A stretch of DNA of 35,063 nt from JABWBP01 sp964522165 (GTDB lineage: Bacteria > Calditrichota > Calditrichia > RBG-13-44-9 > J075). The notes below the pieces were generated by a model. That model saw only the letters and a list, made by a program, of their open reading frames with translations, was not told the DNA's origin and did no database searches. Below are positions 22,688 to 31,935 of this stretch, one piece after another; position 1 is the stretch's first letter; each line of letters begins with the position of its first letter. A program made the position numbers and the translations under genes. The DNA lies in contig CAZFVV010000051.1 of NCBI GenBank assembly GCA_964522165.1, positions 1 to 35,063 on the forward strand. Direction: 5' to 3'.

Positions 22688-25600
22688 TCAATACTGGTCA
22701 ATCCGCTCTTCGCGCTGAATGATGGCGAATTTGAGAACCTTTTCGCCGACCCCGGGCACTTCAACGTGGGCGATATACATTCCGGAAGCTACTTTTAAGC
22801 GCGCGTCGTTTCTCAGATCCCAGGTGAGTTGATTTTCGGTGTTATTCTTGGTTAAGGTGCGCACCAATTGCCCCGCCAGGTTGAAGATGCGGATGGTGAC
22901 TTCTCTATCCAGGTGGGTAAACCGCAATATCGCCTGGTCGTAGCTGGTTTCGTAAGTGCTGTAGGCAAAGTAGGGATTGGGCACCACTTTGATCCGGTCT
23001 AACAGGCTTTGCCGTTCTTCCTGGCTCAGCACCGGGCGCAGCAGCGAGGCGTTGAAGGTGTAGGTGTCCACGTCGCTGTTGGGATAAGACGGAAAGACAT
23101 CCACAGTAATGTTCTGGCGGGTGACCCTGCGCAGGCTGTCATTGTATTCCAGGCTGAGAATCAGGTAGGTTTCGGAAATGAACTTGTTTTTCAAACTGTT
23201 GGGATCGCCGGGGTCCTCATCCACATAAGCATTTTGCGGATCGTAATTGCTGGTCATCACGTAGATCCTGTTGAGGGCTGAGAAAGGCAGGGTGGCCGCG
23301 GGATTGTTAAAGCAGATATTCAGTTGCCGGGGATTGTTAGGATCGGTCATGTCGTAAGCAGTAACCGGGATGGGCTGCGGCCCCCGGAAGCTGGCATCGG
23401 TAAAGGTATTTACCGCCCAACGATACCCTATCGTATGATTCGCCGAATCCGCCTGGAATACCAGCCGAACCGGTAAAACATCCGATTTTTTTAGCGTGGT
23501 CAATGTCGGATCGAACAACCGGACCAGGGTGATGCCGCTGTTGTACACCGAACCATCTCCAAAGGTGTTCCGGCCGGTCATCCAGAGGAGCGAATCCGGC
23601 TGGTCGGCATAATCGACCGAATCCGAAACCAGCCCCAGCGGTACGTTATAGACCTGGGCGGAAAAACCGTCAACGATGGGGAAATTCCACACTTCGCCCA
23701 CGTCTTCCGCGTTGGCCTGTAACGTCACACTGTCCGCCAGCACCTGGTTGATGGTTTGATCGGTAAGCCGCCAGTAGCTTCCATCCTCAAAGAAGGACAC
23801 CTCGTAGGTATGGTCGAGAAGCTCATCCTGGCGAATGACGTCCACCCTGGCAAATCCCCGGGTAGCGTCTTCCGGGAAACTGCGAGAGCCGGAATAGTAT
23901 TCACCCGGGTTGGTAGAGCGGAAAGGCCGGACTTCGTCGCTTTGCGGGCGTACCGTTATCAAATTGGTAGCCAGGCTGTTTTCCAGCAAGTCCGCGCTGG
24001 AAGTGGCCAGCCAGTTGTCCGGGTTGCCGGTAATCGTTCCCAGGGTGTCTTTTCGGACATAGGGGGAACCGGTCACCGGGCTGTTCCCTAAGTTGATGCT
24101 GAAGGAGGTTACGGTAAAGAAGTATTCTTTCCCGTTAATTAACGGTTGATTGTTATTAAACGCATCCTGGGTGACTTTGAAGGAAATGTATTCGGTTCCC
24201 GGCCGGGTAAAATCTGCCGGATTCAAATTTTCCAAACCCACGAATGCCAGTTGCCACTGCCCCAACCCGTCGCGCACGTACAGGTTATTATATCCATTGG
24301 ACAGGTCGTAAAGGGCGATCAGTTTCCGGTTCGGCTGCCCGCCCTCGGTTTCCTGGGTGGAGGAGGAAGCAAACTGGTAGATCTTGACTCCCTCGAAGGT
24401 CTGCAAATTTCCCAGGTCATCTTCCTGCTGGTAGCGATAGGTGCCATTGCGATGGAGATCGACGATCAGCTCGATTTCTTGATCCCCGGTACGCACGTCC
24501 ACGACCGGAGCCGGCGGAGGACCGGCCACTAAAAAGTTGGCGTTATAGGCCAATTGGGCGAAATCATCCGTCGCCCGGAGTTTGGCCACGCTATTGATGG
24601 CGGAAGCGCCCCGGGTGACGATGTAGGCCACCACAATGTCCTGCACTCCCGGTTCTTCCACGTCCACTCTTCCGTTGCCGTTCAAATCCTGCCAGGCCGG
24701 GAGCTGGAAGGGGCCGGTATTGACCATAAACCGCTTATCGGCCGGTACGTTGTCTCTCCAGCCGGTGGCGGTGACCGGGTCGCCGTTGTAAACATAGCGG
24801 GGATCGGTAGAAGCGGTGGCCCCGGTTCCGAATATGGTAGGATCAAGCGGGTTGCCGTTTGCGATCAGCCCGCCCACCTGGTAGTAGCGGGCAATATCTT
24901 TACTGTTCGGATCGCCAATGGTCGGGTCGCCGTTGATGTAATACATAAAGGAGGTCATGGGCAAATTTTTCCAATCAACCAGGGTATCGACCCCTAAAAG
25001 CGGCCCGCGGTAACGGTAAGCGGTATCCCCGGGAGATTCTACCACCGGTCCCTGGAAAAAGTCGATTCCAAACGCCGGGGGATTACCGCCATAGCGGTCA
25101 TCTTCCCCGTCGTTGTAAATATAACCCATGCTCAGGGTGGTATCGCAACCGATCAGGTCATCATTAGGACCGCCCAGGTCCGGGTCGGTCCAGAGGGTAA
25201 AAATCAGGTCTTTAATATCACGCTGGAGCGCATTGGTAAAGCGGTAGCGGATAAAGACCACGTCTCCCAGCGCGTCGCTGCGGGCAAACGCCCAGGCCTG
25301 CTGGCGCACTTCCAATCCCAGGGGCAGGGTTTGCAAGCGGTTGCGTTTGCTCAGGTTGGTTCCGTCATTATAAACGCACCAGACGGTTCTATCTGCTAAA
25401 ATATCGGGCCGGTCGGCCATGGGATCGTAGGAGGTAGGGTCGCCATCCAGGTTTACCCAGTCGGCTCCCTGGGCTACGGCGTCGGCCCATTTCAGGTAGG
25501 CTTCGCTGCCGAAGCCATCGGAGCTATTGACGACATAAAAAACGTACCTGGGATCGTCCGCGCTTTGCGCCCAGTTTCCCGGCTGGGTTTCCTCGATCAG

Positions 25601-25930
25601 GGAGGCCGGGGTTATCCAGGCGGTGCGCAATTCTTCCGGTTCGTTGATGCCGTTTACATTTTCATCAATATACCCGGAAGCGGCCATCCCGCCGGAAAAC
25701 AAGAAGGCCAAATCGGTTCCGTTGGGATAATATCCCTGGCCGTCTTCGCCGTTGGCGCCATCATTTTTCATGGGCATATCGATGTTGTTGATATCCATGT
25801 AAACGATATCTTCTAAAAGATTGACCTTGGGAAAGCTTTGTTGAGCGCCTTCTCTTTCCCTGGCATTCACATTCACCAGCAGCGCCAGGAAAACTAAGGT
25901 TAAGCAGAGTATAAAAACCTTGTATCGCAT
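22688..25930 (-). CDS. Giant secreted protein of unknown function with EF-hand-like loops and variant T9SS tail
   Basis: This 1080-residue protein has a signal peptide (FILCLTLVFLALLVNVNA). No enzyme family is recognised. Two calcium-loop-like segments are visible: DENVNGINEPEE at about 89-100 and DLNGNGRVDVEE at 415-426, the latter a good DxNxNGxxDxxE EF-hand/dockerin-type loop. Many Asp/Gly/Asn-rich turns (TDPDLGGPNDDL, YNDGEDDRYGG) fit a calcium-stabilised extracellular beta protein. The C-terminus is FlgD-like (VVPNPYFAYSTYE, VTIRIFNLAGQLVRTL, ASGMYIAHVEVPG, KVLKFAIIQ). It has VPNPY in place of QNYPNPFNP and runs on into REERIDQY. It starts 35 nt after the stop of the TonB receptor and precedes the PorV-like gene, so it is probably the exported or surface partner of the receptor. 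ATG 25930 has GAGGT 9 nt upstream. Confidence 0.88.
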   Translation of the reverse strand: MRYKVFILCLTLVFLALLVNVNAREREGAQQSFPKVNLLEDIVYMDINNIDMPMKNDGANGEDGQGYYPNGTDLAFLFSGGMAASGYIDENVNGINEPEELRTAWITPASLIEETQPGNWAQSADDPRYVFYVVNSSDGFGSEAYLKWADAVAQGADWVNLDGDPTSYDPMADRPDILADRTVWCVYNDGTNLSKRNRLQTLPLGLEVRQQAWAFARSDALGDVVFIRYRFTNALQRDIKDLIFTLWTDPDLGGPNDDLIGCDTTLSMGYIYNDGEDDRYGGNPPAFGIDFFQGPVVESPGDTAYRYRGPLLGVDTLVDWKNLPMTSFMYYINGDPTIGDPNSKDIARYYQVGGLIANGNPLDPTIFGTGATASTDPRYVYNGDPVTATGWRDNVPADKRFMVNTGPFQLPAWQDLNGNGRVDVEEPGVQDIVVAYIVTRGASAINSVAKLRATDDFAQLAYNANFLVAGPPPAPVVDVRTGDQEIELIVDLHRNGTYRYQQEDDLGNLQTFEGVKIYQFASSSTQETEGGQPNRKLIALYDLSNGYNNLYVRDGLGQWQLAFVGLENLNPADFTRPGTEYISFKVTQDAFNNNQPLINGKEYFFTVTSFSINLGNSPVTGSPYVRKDTLGTITGNPDNWLATSSADLLENSLATNLITVRPQSDEVRPFRSTNPGEYYSGSRSFPEDATRGFARVDVIRQDELLDHTYEVSFFEDGSYWRLTDQTINQVLADSVTLQANAEDVGEVWNFPIVDGFSAQVYNVPLGLVSDSVDYADQPDSLLWMTGRNTFGDGSVYNSGITLVRLFDPTLTTLKKSDVLPVRLVFQADSANHTIGYRWAVNTFTDASFRGPQPIPVTAYDMTDPNNPRQLNICFNNPAATLPFSALNRIYVMTSNYDPQNAYVDEDPGDPNSLKNKFISETYLILSLEYNDSLRRVTRQNITVDVFPSYPNSDVDTYTFNASLLRPVLSQEERQSLLDRIKVVPNPYFAYSTYETSYDQAILRFTHLDREVTIRIFNLAGQLVRTLTKNNTENQLTWDLRNDARLKVASGMYIAHVEVPGVGEKVLKFAIIQREERIDQY

Positions 25931-25965
25931 GGTTCAGACCTCACAGTTATGGTCAGCAGGTTGCG

Positions 25966-28956
25966 TTAAAATTTTAATCTCAGCCCTAATTGCACTAAGC
26001 GGGGAATACCGTAATTATTGGGATCGCGTTCCAGGGCTTTATAATCCGCTACCCAATTCGGCCCGCCGCGTTCCGCCCGGTCCTGGCCTTCCGGGGTATT
26101 CAGGAAACCGGTATTGTCGGGTTTGCCGGTGGAGCGCCATACGTCGTTGAAGTTCTCGCGATCCAGCAGGTTCTGCACCCACAGGTAGGGAACCAGGGAA
26201 ATGCGCCCGATGTCGAAGGCTTTGTCGATCCGCATATCGATCCGGAAGATGCCTTCGGCGTAGGCGGTATTGACGTATTCGGTTAAATTCCCCTGCAAGG
26301 TCTGCCCGGTGGTGGCGTCCCAGTACTCTACCGGGGTATAGGGCCGGCCGCTGTTATAGGAGATCAGGAAATTGGCCCCGGCATTTTCCAGAAGCTTAAT
26401 ACCGAACACATTCGGCCCTTCCCCTTTTCCGGCGCGCACGTCCAGGTTGGCGGTCAAGGTGTGGCGCTGGTCGTAATCCAGGGGAGCGATGGCCAGGGGA
26501 ACTTCGTAGTTTTGATTACGGAAGGTGGCGGTAAAAGAGCTGTTGGAAGAGGAGCCGGTTCCTTCGTTCAGGGCCAGGGTGTAATCGATTTTAGCGCTCA
26601 ATGGCCCGATCTTGCGCAGGTTAAAAGAAGCGGCAATTCCTTTAACGGTTCCGAAGTCGGTGTTCGCCGTGGTAATATAGTTGTTTCCCGCCGGGGTTAT
26701 AATGGTGACGACATTGGTCAGGCCTTTGATGTTCTTGTAATAGGCCGTCAAATCCAAACTGGCGGTATTGCCGAATTGCTGCTTAAAACCGAACTCGTAC
26801 GAGGTGGTGCTTTCGGATTTCAAGTGGCCGTTATTTTGCCCCTGGCCGTCGATCACTTCAATATCATCCAGGTTTGTCCAGGAATCATAGAGGTCGAACA
26901 ACAACGGCGGCTGGCGGAAAATGCCGTATTGAGCATGGAAAACCGTGAATTGGGTCACCGGGAAAGCAAATCCCAGCCGGGGGCTTATATAGCTCTCCGA
27001 GGGCATGGATTCAAAATCGTCTTCGCTTAATCTTTTGTCGGCGCCTAAGGGATCATAAACGTCTTTCAGGCGCTTGAATTGGGGGTCGAAATAGTCCCAG
27101 CGCGCTCCTAAGTTGATAATAAAATCCAGAAGCTCGATCTTATCCTGTATGTACGCGCCGGCAATGATCGGTTTGGGCGGGCCGGCTTCCTCGAAGGTAT
27201 CGGTTTCACCGGTTTCGGGATTGACCACGGTCGAGCGCATCTGATCGCTTTCGATCTTATCGCCGAACATGTCATATCCGTAAAAGGAAACCAGGCTGTT
27301 ATAGTACTGAATTTCTCTCTCATTTGACGCCGTAGGATACCCTACCGCCAGCACCAGGGGAGCAATCTGGTAGAACCGCACCTTGTTGAGATCGAGCGTT
27401 CCGCCGATCTCTAATAGATGGTTGTCCACCTGGGTGGTGAAGTTCAAATCCCCTCCCATTTGCTCGATTTCATACTTCCTGAATTCGTTGTAAACCCTTC
27501 CAAAGCTATGGAAGATCTGGTTTTCATCCGGAAGCACCCGGTTGCCGTCGGCCTGGATGAACACCCCCACTTCGGCGTTCTTTTCTTTATCCCCATAGGC
27601 GTAGAGGTCGTCTTTCCAGAATCCATCCATGCGATCCCAATAAGTGTACTTGCCCCGGGCGGTAAAATCCCAGTAGGTATTGGAATTGACGGTATGAGTC
27701 AGCTTCAGCGAACCGCTATACACGTCTTCCGATACCCGGGGGTTATGGAAGGAGTTGTTTTTAGCGTAGGTGTGGGTGTACACCCGGGCGTCGCGGAACG
27801 AGCCGTTAAAGCTGCCGATCAATCTAAACTGCTGGGTGATATTGGCGTCGGCCTTGGCGGTTACTCTAAAGATGGAGCTTTCGTTATCGGGGAGAAAGTC
27901 CTGGTCGATGTTGCGGGTAGGAATTTGCAGCCCGCTGGAGCGGGGGCTTTCGTCATTGGTTTTGATCCATTCCGCGGTGGTGAAGAAGGTATATTTGTTG
28001 TTTCCGGGAATGACGGGACCCCCTAAATGGGCGGTAATTTGATTATAACCGTATTGATCCAGCCCGTTGTAATTGTCCTTGGCATCCTCGTCTAATTGGG
28101 CATTAAAAGCGGCGAGTTGTTCAGGCGTCAGCGGTTTTTCCTCTCCCGTCGGGCCGAATTTGGCATTACTGGTGTAATTGTCCATCAGGGTGTTGTCCGT
28201 CCCGATACCGGAAGAGACCAGTTCCAACCCGCCAAAATATTTGGAAGCCCCGCTCCGGGTGGTAATGTTCACCACCCCGGATTGCACGCTGCCGTATTTG
28301 GCGCTGAAACCGCCCAATTGAGAGGAAACCTGCTCGATGGCGGCGTCCGGGATGGTTCCGATGGCGTTCCCGAACAGCAGGTCGTTGTAGGGAACCCCGT
28401 CGATCAGGAACAGGGTTTCCTTGCCGCGGCCGCCGCGCACGTTGATGGTGGCGTTATCGGTGCGGCCCCCGCTGCCGTCCTGGGCGACCACCCCGGCGTT
28501 CACGGATACAATGGTATTGACCCCTTTTACGGGAATGCGTTCAATATCCTGTGCATCCAAAACCCGAACGGTATTGGTGGCGCCGGTTTCAAAAAAGGGC
28601 CTTTCCGCAATCACCACGATGGCCTGGTCCAACTCAATGGTGGTAGGCTCCAAATCCAGGTCCAGCCGCTTGGTTAGATCGGCCACTACCCGGACGTTTT
28701 CCACGTCCACCGGCTTGTAGCCGATATAGCTGAAGGATACCGTATAGGTCCCTGCGGGCACGTTCAACACCACGAAAAAGCCGTCCACGTCCGTGGAAGC
28801 CCCCAGGAAGGTTTCTTGAATGACCACGTTTACTCCCGGCAAGGCCTCGCCGGTGGTTTTGTCCTTCACCACCCCGCTGAGCTTGCCGACGGCCTGGGAG
28901 AAACCGAACGAGACCATTCCCAGCAGTAACAATACAGAGAAAACTCGCTTATACAT
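25966..28956 (-). CDS. TonB-dependent receptor with carboxypeptidase-regulatory-like domain
   Basis: This 996-residue outer-membrane receptor has a signal peptide (MYKRVFSVLLLLGMVSFGFS) and a CarboxypepD_reg domain at about 25-110 (LSGVVKDKTTGEALPGVNVV). The plug at about 115-235 contains NATINVRGGRGKETLFLIDG and closes with GSVQSGVVNITTRSG. The long barrel ends in a terminal strand with C-terminal Phe (LVQLGLRLKF). The layout resembles SusC/RagA-type receptors, but no SusD lipoprotein follows. Instead it is followed after 35 nt by the 1080-residue secreted protein and then a PorV-like protein. The ligand is unknown. ATG 28956 has GGAGG 6 nt upstream. Confidence 0.93.
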   Translation of the reverse strand: MYKRVFSVLLLLGMVSFGFSQAVGKLSGVVKDKTTGEALPGVNVVIQETFLGASTDVDGFFVVLNVPAGTYTVSFSYIGYKPVDVENVRVVADLTKRLDLDLEPTTIELDQAIVVIAERPFFETGATNTVRVLDAQDIERIPVKGVNTIVSVNAGVVAQDGSGGRTDNATINVRGGRGKETLFLIDGVPYNDLLFGNAIGTIPDAAIEQVSSQLGGFSAKYGSVQSGVVNITTRSGASKYFGGLELVSSGIGTDNTLMDNYTSNAKFGPTGEEKPLTPEQLAAFNAQLDEDAKDNYNGLDQYGYNQITAHLGGPVIPGNNKYTFFTTAEWIKTNDESPRSSGLQIPTRNIDQDFLPDNESSIFRVTAKADANITQQFRLIGSFNGSFRDARVYTHTYAKNNSFHNPRVSEDVYSGSLKLTHTVNSNTYWDFTARGKYTYWDRMDGFWKDDLYAYGDKEKNAEVGVFIQADGNRVLPDENQIFHSFGRVYNEFRKYEIEQMGGDLNFTTQVDNHLLEIGGTLDLNKVRFYQIAPLVLAVGYPTASNEREIQYYNSLVSFYGYDMFGDKIESDQMRSTVVNPETGETDTFEEAGPPKPIIAGAYIQDKIELLDFIINLGARWDYFDPQFKRLKDVYDPLGADKRLSEDDFESMPSESYISPRLGFAFPVTQFTVFHAQYGIFRQPPLLFDLYDSWTNLDDIEVIDGQGQNNGHLKSESTTSYEFGFKQQFGNTASLDLTAYYKNIKGLTNVVTIITPAGNNYITTANTDFGTVKGIAASFNLRKIGPLSAKIDYTLALNEGTGSSSNSSFTATFRNQNYEVPLAIAPLDYDQRHTLTANLDVRAGKGEGPNVFGIKLLENAGANFLISYNSGRPYTPVEYWDATTGQTLQGNLTEYVNTAYAEGIFRIDMRIDKAFDIGRISLVPYLWVQNLLDRENFNDVWRSTGKPDNTGFLNTPEGQDRAERGGPNWVADYKALERDPNNYGIPRLVQLGLRLKF

Positions 28957-29012
28957 AGCGCCTCCGCAATTGGTTGATTATTTTGAAAAAATGTCCTGGC
29001 CCGAATTTTCAC

Positions 29013-29190
29013 TTCATTAACTGATGTTACGCATTTTACCACAGAGACACAGAGAACGCAGAGTTTTAATCACCTTTTTAGCGTTTTTGCTACTCAGCTC
29101 GGTCTCAGATTCAATAAATACTTGATTTTCTCTGTGCCCTCTGTGGCTCTGTGGTTAATTTTTAGTGTCTGCGTAACATCACTTCATTAA
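29013..29190. mobile_element. MITE-like element, copy A of a near-identical pair
   Basis: The element spans 29021-29182 (162 bp). The ends CTGATGTTACGC and GCGTAACATCA are inverted repeats. The direct repeat ACTTCATTAA occurs on both sides (29011-29020 and 29181-29190), a likely target duplication. Inner arms ACCACAGAGACACAGAG and CTCTGTGGCTCTGTGGT are also inverted. About six differences separate it from copy B at 31936-32097 (roughly 96% identity). It lies upstream of the TonB receptor gene. Confidence 0.85.
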
Positions 29191-29484
29191 GATCGAAGAC
29201 CGCCGCCCCGATACTTGCTGCTGCATCCCGGCGCAACCGGAACCCAGCAGCAAGTATGTGATATTTTCAGAAAGCGCAACCCGGCAATCCGGGCCAGCGA
29301 TTCAATCCTGATGGGCAGGTTTATTTTACTTTGAACAGGAAAAACGAAAACGCCTGCCGGTTGTATAAAATTTTGTCGTCATTTTCAAAAAAGGGGCTTA
29401 GCGCCATTCCGCTAAAAGCATTAAACCGTAACCGTTTTTCTCTATCTGCAATCCTCGCGTTAAGATTAAAAATGTGATCCGTTT
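29183..29484. other. Non-coding stretch with a 13-bp hairpin
   Basis: Between copy A and the terminator there is no supported gene. ATACTTGCTGCTG (29211-29223) and CAGCAGCAAGTAT (29245-29257) form a perfect stem with a 21-nt loop; the rest is AT-leaning sequence. Since a terminator closes the upstream transcript, the promoter of the TonB receptor triad probably lies here or within copy A. I cannot point to convincing promoter boxes. Confidence 0.5.
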
Positions 29485-29520
29485 AAAAAAGGCTGGCCGA
29501 ATCTCCGGATTCGGCCAGCC
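29485..29520 (-). terminator. Rho-independent terminator after T9SS BNR-like gene
   Basis: GGCTGGCCGAATC and GATTCGGCCAGCC form a perfect 13-bp stem with loop TCCG (29491-29520). On the minus strand it is followed by TTTTTT (complement of 29485-29490). It lies 14 nt past the stop of the gene ending at 29534. Confidence 0.92.
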
Positions 29521-29533
29521 CAAACAAACCGAA

Positions 29534-31375
29534 TTACTTCATCAAGACCATCTTTTTGGTCAAACTGGCATTTCCGGCTTTAAGGGTATAGAAGTAGATG
29601 CCGGAGGGCAGGTTGGCGGCGTCAAAGTTGACGGTGTATTGCCCGGCAGCTTTGCGGCCTTTTTCCAACGTTGCTACTTTCTGGCCGGTCAGGTTATATA
29701 CGTCCAGACTAATGTCGGAAGACTGCTGCAGCGTGTAATCGATCGTGGTAGAGGGGTTGAAGGGGTTAGGATAGTTCTGCGAAAGCGCAAATTTGTCGAT
29801 CAGGCTTGCAGGATTGTCGCCAATTCCGACTTCAATGGGAAGCTCTACCCGCTCATAGTACCAGATGCACTCGGACGGATCGGTCAGCGGGGTAAAGTTG
29901 GTCAGGGAAACGCCGGCGTTGGTATCGACCATCCACATAATATCGAGAAGGAGGACTTGCCCATCCCGGAGCACATTTTTGGTAATCGTGGGATACACAT
30001 CGGATTCATTGGAATTACCGATTAACTTAACCGGCTCCTGCCAGGTCTGGCCGCCGTCCATGGATACAGAACCCCAGATATCCGTGGCAAAAATTTCCAC
30101 CGTGCTGGTTCCGCCGCCGCTGCTGCTTTGCAAGAGCACAATGCCGCCGCTAACGGGATCTTTTTCCCACTGCTGCCAGATACACACCAACTCACCGTTG
30201 GGGCCTTCGGCAAGGTGGGGATAGGCGTTGCCCAGCCCGTTGCCCGGGCGGTTGTTGGCCATCGCCGCTTGAATCGTGGGATCATCCGGCGCGCTGTATT
30301 CCAGGGTAGTAACTTCGCTGAAGGTTTGGGTGCTGCTGTCCCAATGCAGGATCGGCCAGTAGTCGATGGCTGCCGAGGTGGTGGTGTCCCTGACGCCCTG
30401 AACCGCGCCAAATACGGCATGATAAACGCCGTCGCTGGTGTAAAAACCATTCTGCTGGCTGAAGTTCTCGATGATGTACTGGGTGTTTCCGAAAGGCGTT
30501 ACCGCTACCGCGTCGTCATCCCAAATCAGGGTCACGTCCCAGTTGGCAATGCCCCAGTCCGTGGTGGTGCACAGCCAGGTGGAGCCATTGAGCGGGAGAC
30601 CGGCCCCGGTGGCCGGAGAGATCAGATAACTCAGTTGCGGCATATTGAGAACATTGAAGCTGGGCCAACGTTCCCCGTTTCCGTAGTCGGCCACGCCGGA
30701 GATGGTGATGTTGTCGCCATCCAACCAGTTTGCGCCGTAATCGGTGGTGTATTTGAACACGTCGCCGCCGGACCAGTTGGCGTTCGCGGTCTGGCCGATA
30801 TAAACCATTACATCACCCTCGCGCGCAATACCGGCAAAAACGCCCGTGGGGGCAATGCCGGCCAGCAGGGTCGAGAATGAAAAACCGGCTTCTGAGGCGT
30901 CGGTCCAAAGTTCCAGCCCGGAATGCAACGAAACAAGCGCTTCATCATCTTTCCCGTTGAGCACTCTTCCCCAGCCGGTGGCCCGGTCGGTGGTAATTTC
31001 CCAGTTTCCGTAGAATCCGCCTAAGCCTTCATCATAATAATCGTAGTTTACCCGCCGCGGGGCGCCCTGGGGCAGGATTTTCATAAAAACGGCATGGATG
31101 CCGTCGGTGCCGGTGCCGTAAGCGTGCGCCAGCGCTCTTCCCATTTCGTTGTTGGTGGCGTAATCGTACCAGGTTCTGCCGACTTCAACGCGATCAAGAG
31201 ATTCGGTCGGGTTCGCATAAATAAAATGGGTAAGATTATTTAATCTTTGTTGAAACAACTCGTCATGCTGCGGCGTAACCTTGTTCGCTTTTTGGGTATT
31301 GAATTCTTTAGCGAGGGCGGTAAGGCTGAACGCCATGAACAAAACCAGGGAAACCGTAAAGAGTTTCTTAACCAT
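29534..31375 (-). CDS. Secreted T9SS protein with BNR/sialidase-like repeats
   Basis: This 613-residue exported protein has the start at ATG 31375. AGGAGA 5 nt upstream and the signal peptide MVKKLFTVSLVLFMAFSLTA support this choice over the longer open frame to 31471. The body contains Asp-box-like segments (FKYTTDYGANWLDGDNITI, VSMDGGQTWQEPVKL) typical of BNR/sialidase-type beta-propellers, without recognisable catalytic residues of a sialidase. The C-terminus is a classic T9SS type A sorting domain: LSQNYPNPFNPSTTIDYTLQ, DVYNLTGQKVATLEKG, LPSGIYFYTLKAG, ending KKMVLMK. It is a monocistronic unit between an upstream gap and its own terminator, and it is flanked by two near-identical MITE copies. 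Confidence 0.9.
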   Translation of the reverse strand: MVKKLFTVSLVLFMAFSLTALAKEFNTQKANKVTPQHDELFQQRLNNLTHFIYANPTESLDRVEVGRTWYDYATNNEMGRALAHAYGTGTDGIHAVFMKILPQGAPRRVNYDYYDEGLGGFYGNWEITTDRATGWGRVLNGKDDEALVSLHSGLELWTDASEAGFSFSTLLAGIAPTGVFAGIAREGDVMVYIGQTANANWSGGDVFKYTTDYGANWLDGDNITISGVADYGNGERWPSFNVLNMPQLSYLISPATGAGLPLNGSTWLCTTTDWGIANWDVTLIWDDDAVAVTPFGNTQYIIENFSQQNGFYTSDGVYHAVFGAVQGVRDTTTSAAIDYWPILHWDSSTQTFSEVTTLEYSAPDDPTIQAAMANNRPGNGLGNAYPHLAEGPNGELVCIWQQWEKDPVSGGIVLLQSSSGGGTSTVEIFATDIWGSVSMDGGQTWQEPVKLIGNSNESDVYPTITKNVLRDGQVLLLDIMWMVDTNAGVSLTNFTPLTDPSECIWYYERVELPIEVGIGDNPASLIDKFALSQNYPNPFNPSTTIDYTLQQSSDISLDVYNLTGQKVATLEKGRKAAGQYTVNFDAANLPSGIYFYTLKAGNASLTKKMVLMK

Positions 31376-31935
31376 GGTATCTCCTTGGGTATTGGAATTA
31401 AACATATCGCTTCTTTTGCAGCTTCCGTTGCTGCTTGAGAAGCATCGCAACACTTCATCCCTGAAAAGCAACTGAAGACAATATTTTGCCCCTATTTGTG
31501 TTTTTCTTCACCCCCTTTAGCGTTTGAAATAAAACAACTATCATACCAGGCTGTAACGGTATGATGATTAATTAATTATAAATAAAAAAATTAGCTGCCG
31601 GGTTTTTCAAACATGGCGTATGTGACAGAGATCAAATTTGCCTATTCTTGTAGGAAAATTTTTTCCCCCGGTTGAAACGCACTTGCTGAGATACAAACGT
31701 GGATCAGAAAATAAGGCAGGCAGTCACACTTTTACATTCGACCTCCTCTTTTTGAGCGTTTATCAAAGTGGTCAAACCGAAGATTCTACTCGCGTTTTGG
31801 CGCGGGCCAGCGGGTTAACCATCACTTTGACAACTAACAAAAGATTATAAGTTTAGAAAAGTAAATATGCAAGACTTTTGTGCTTTCCGTCAAAAACCGG
31901 TCGCCGGGAAGGGAAAAACGGGGCGGATTTATGAA
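31376..31935. other. Long leader/promoter region of the BNR-like gene
   Basis: 560 bp without a supported gene; a 70-codon plus-strand frame at 31638 has no ribosome site or family resemblance. The stretch 31560-31600 is very A/T-rich and probably includes the promoter. Two hairpins are visible: ATCATACC (31540-31547) with GGTATGAT (31558-31565), and GTTGCTGCTT (31427-31436) with an imperfect complement ending near 31451, the latter in the mRNA leader. They could be regulatory but match no riboswitch class I know. Confidence 0.4.

Noticed and set aside
21976..28956. SusD-like partner for the TonB receptor
   Set aside because: The neighbouring secreted protein has no lipobox and no SusD-type TPR helices; it is a beta-rich, T9SS-tailed protein instead.
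31427..31565. Riboswitch in the leader of the BNR-like gene
   Set aside because: Two hairpins exist, but no conserved core of a known riboswitch class is visible.
31638..31850. 70-codon plus-strand frame in the BNR-like gene leader
   Set aside because: No ribosome site, no recognisable domain, opposite to all other genes.
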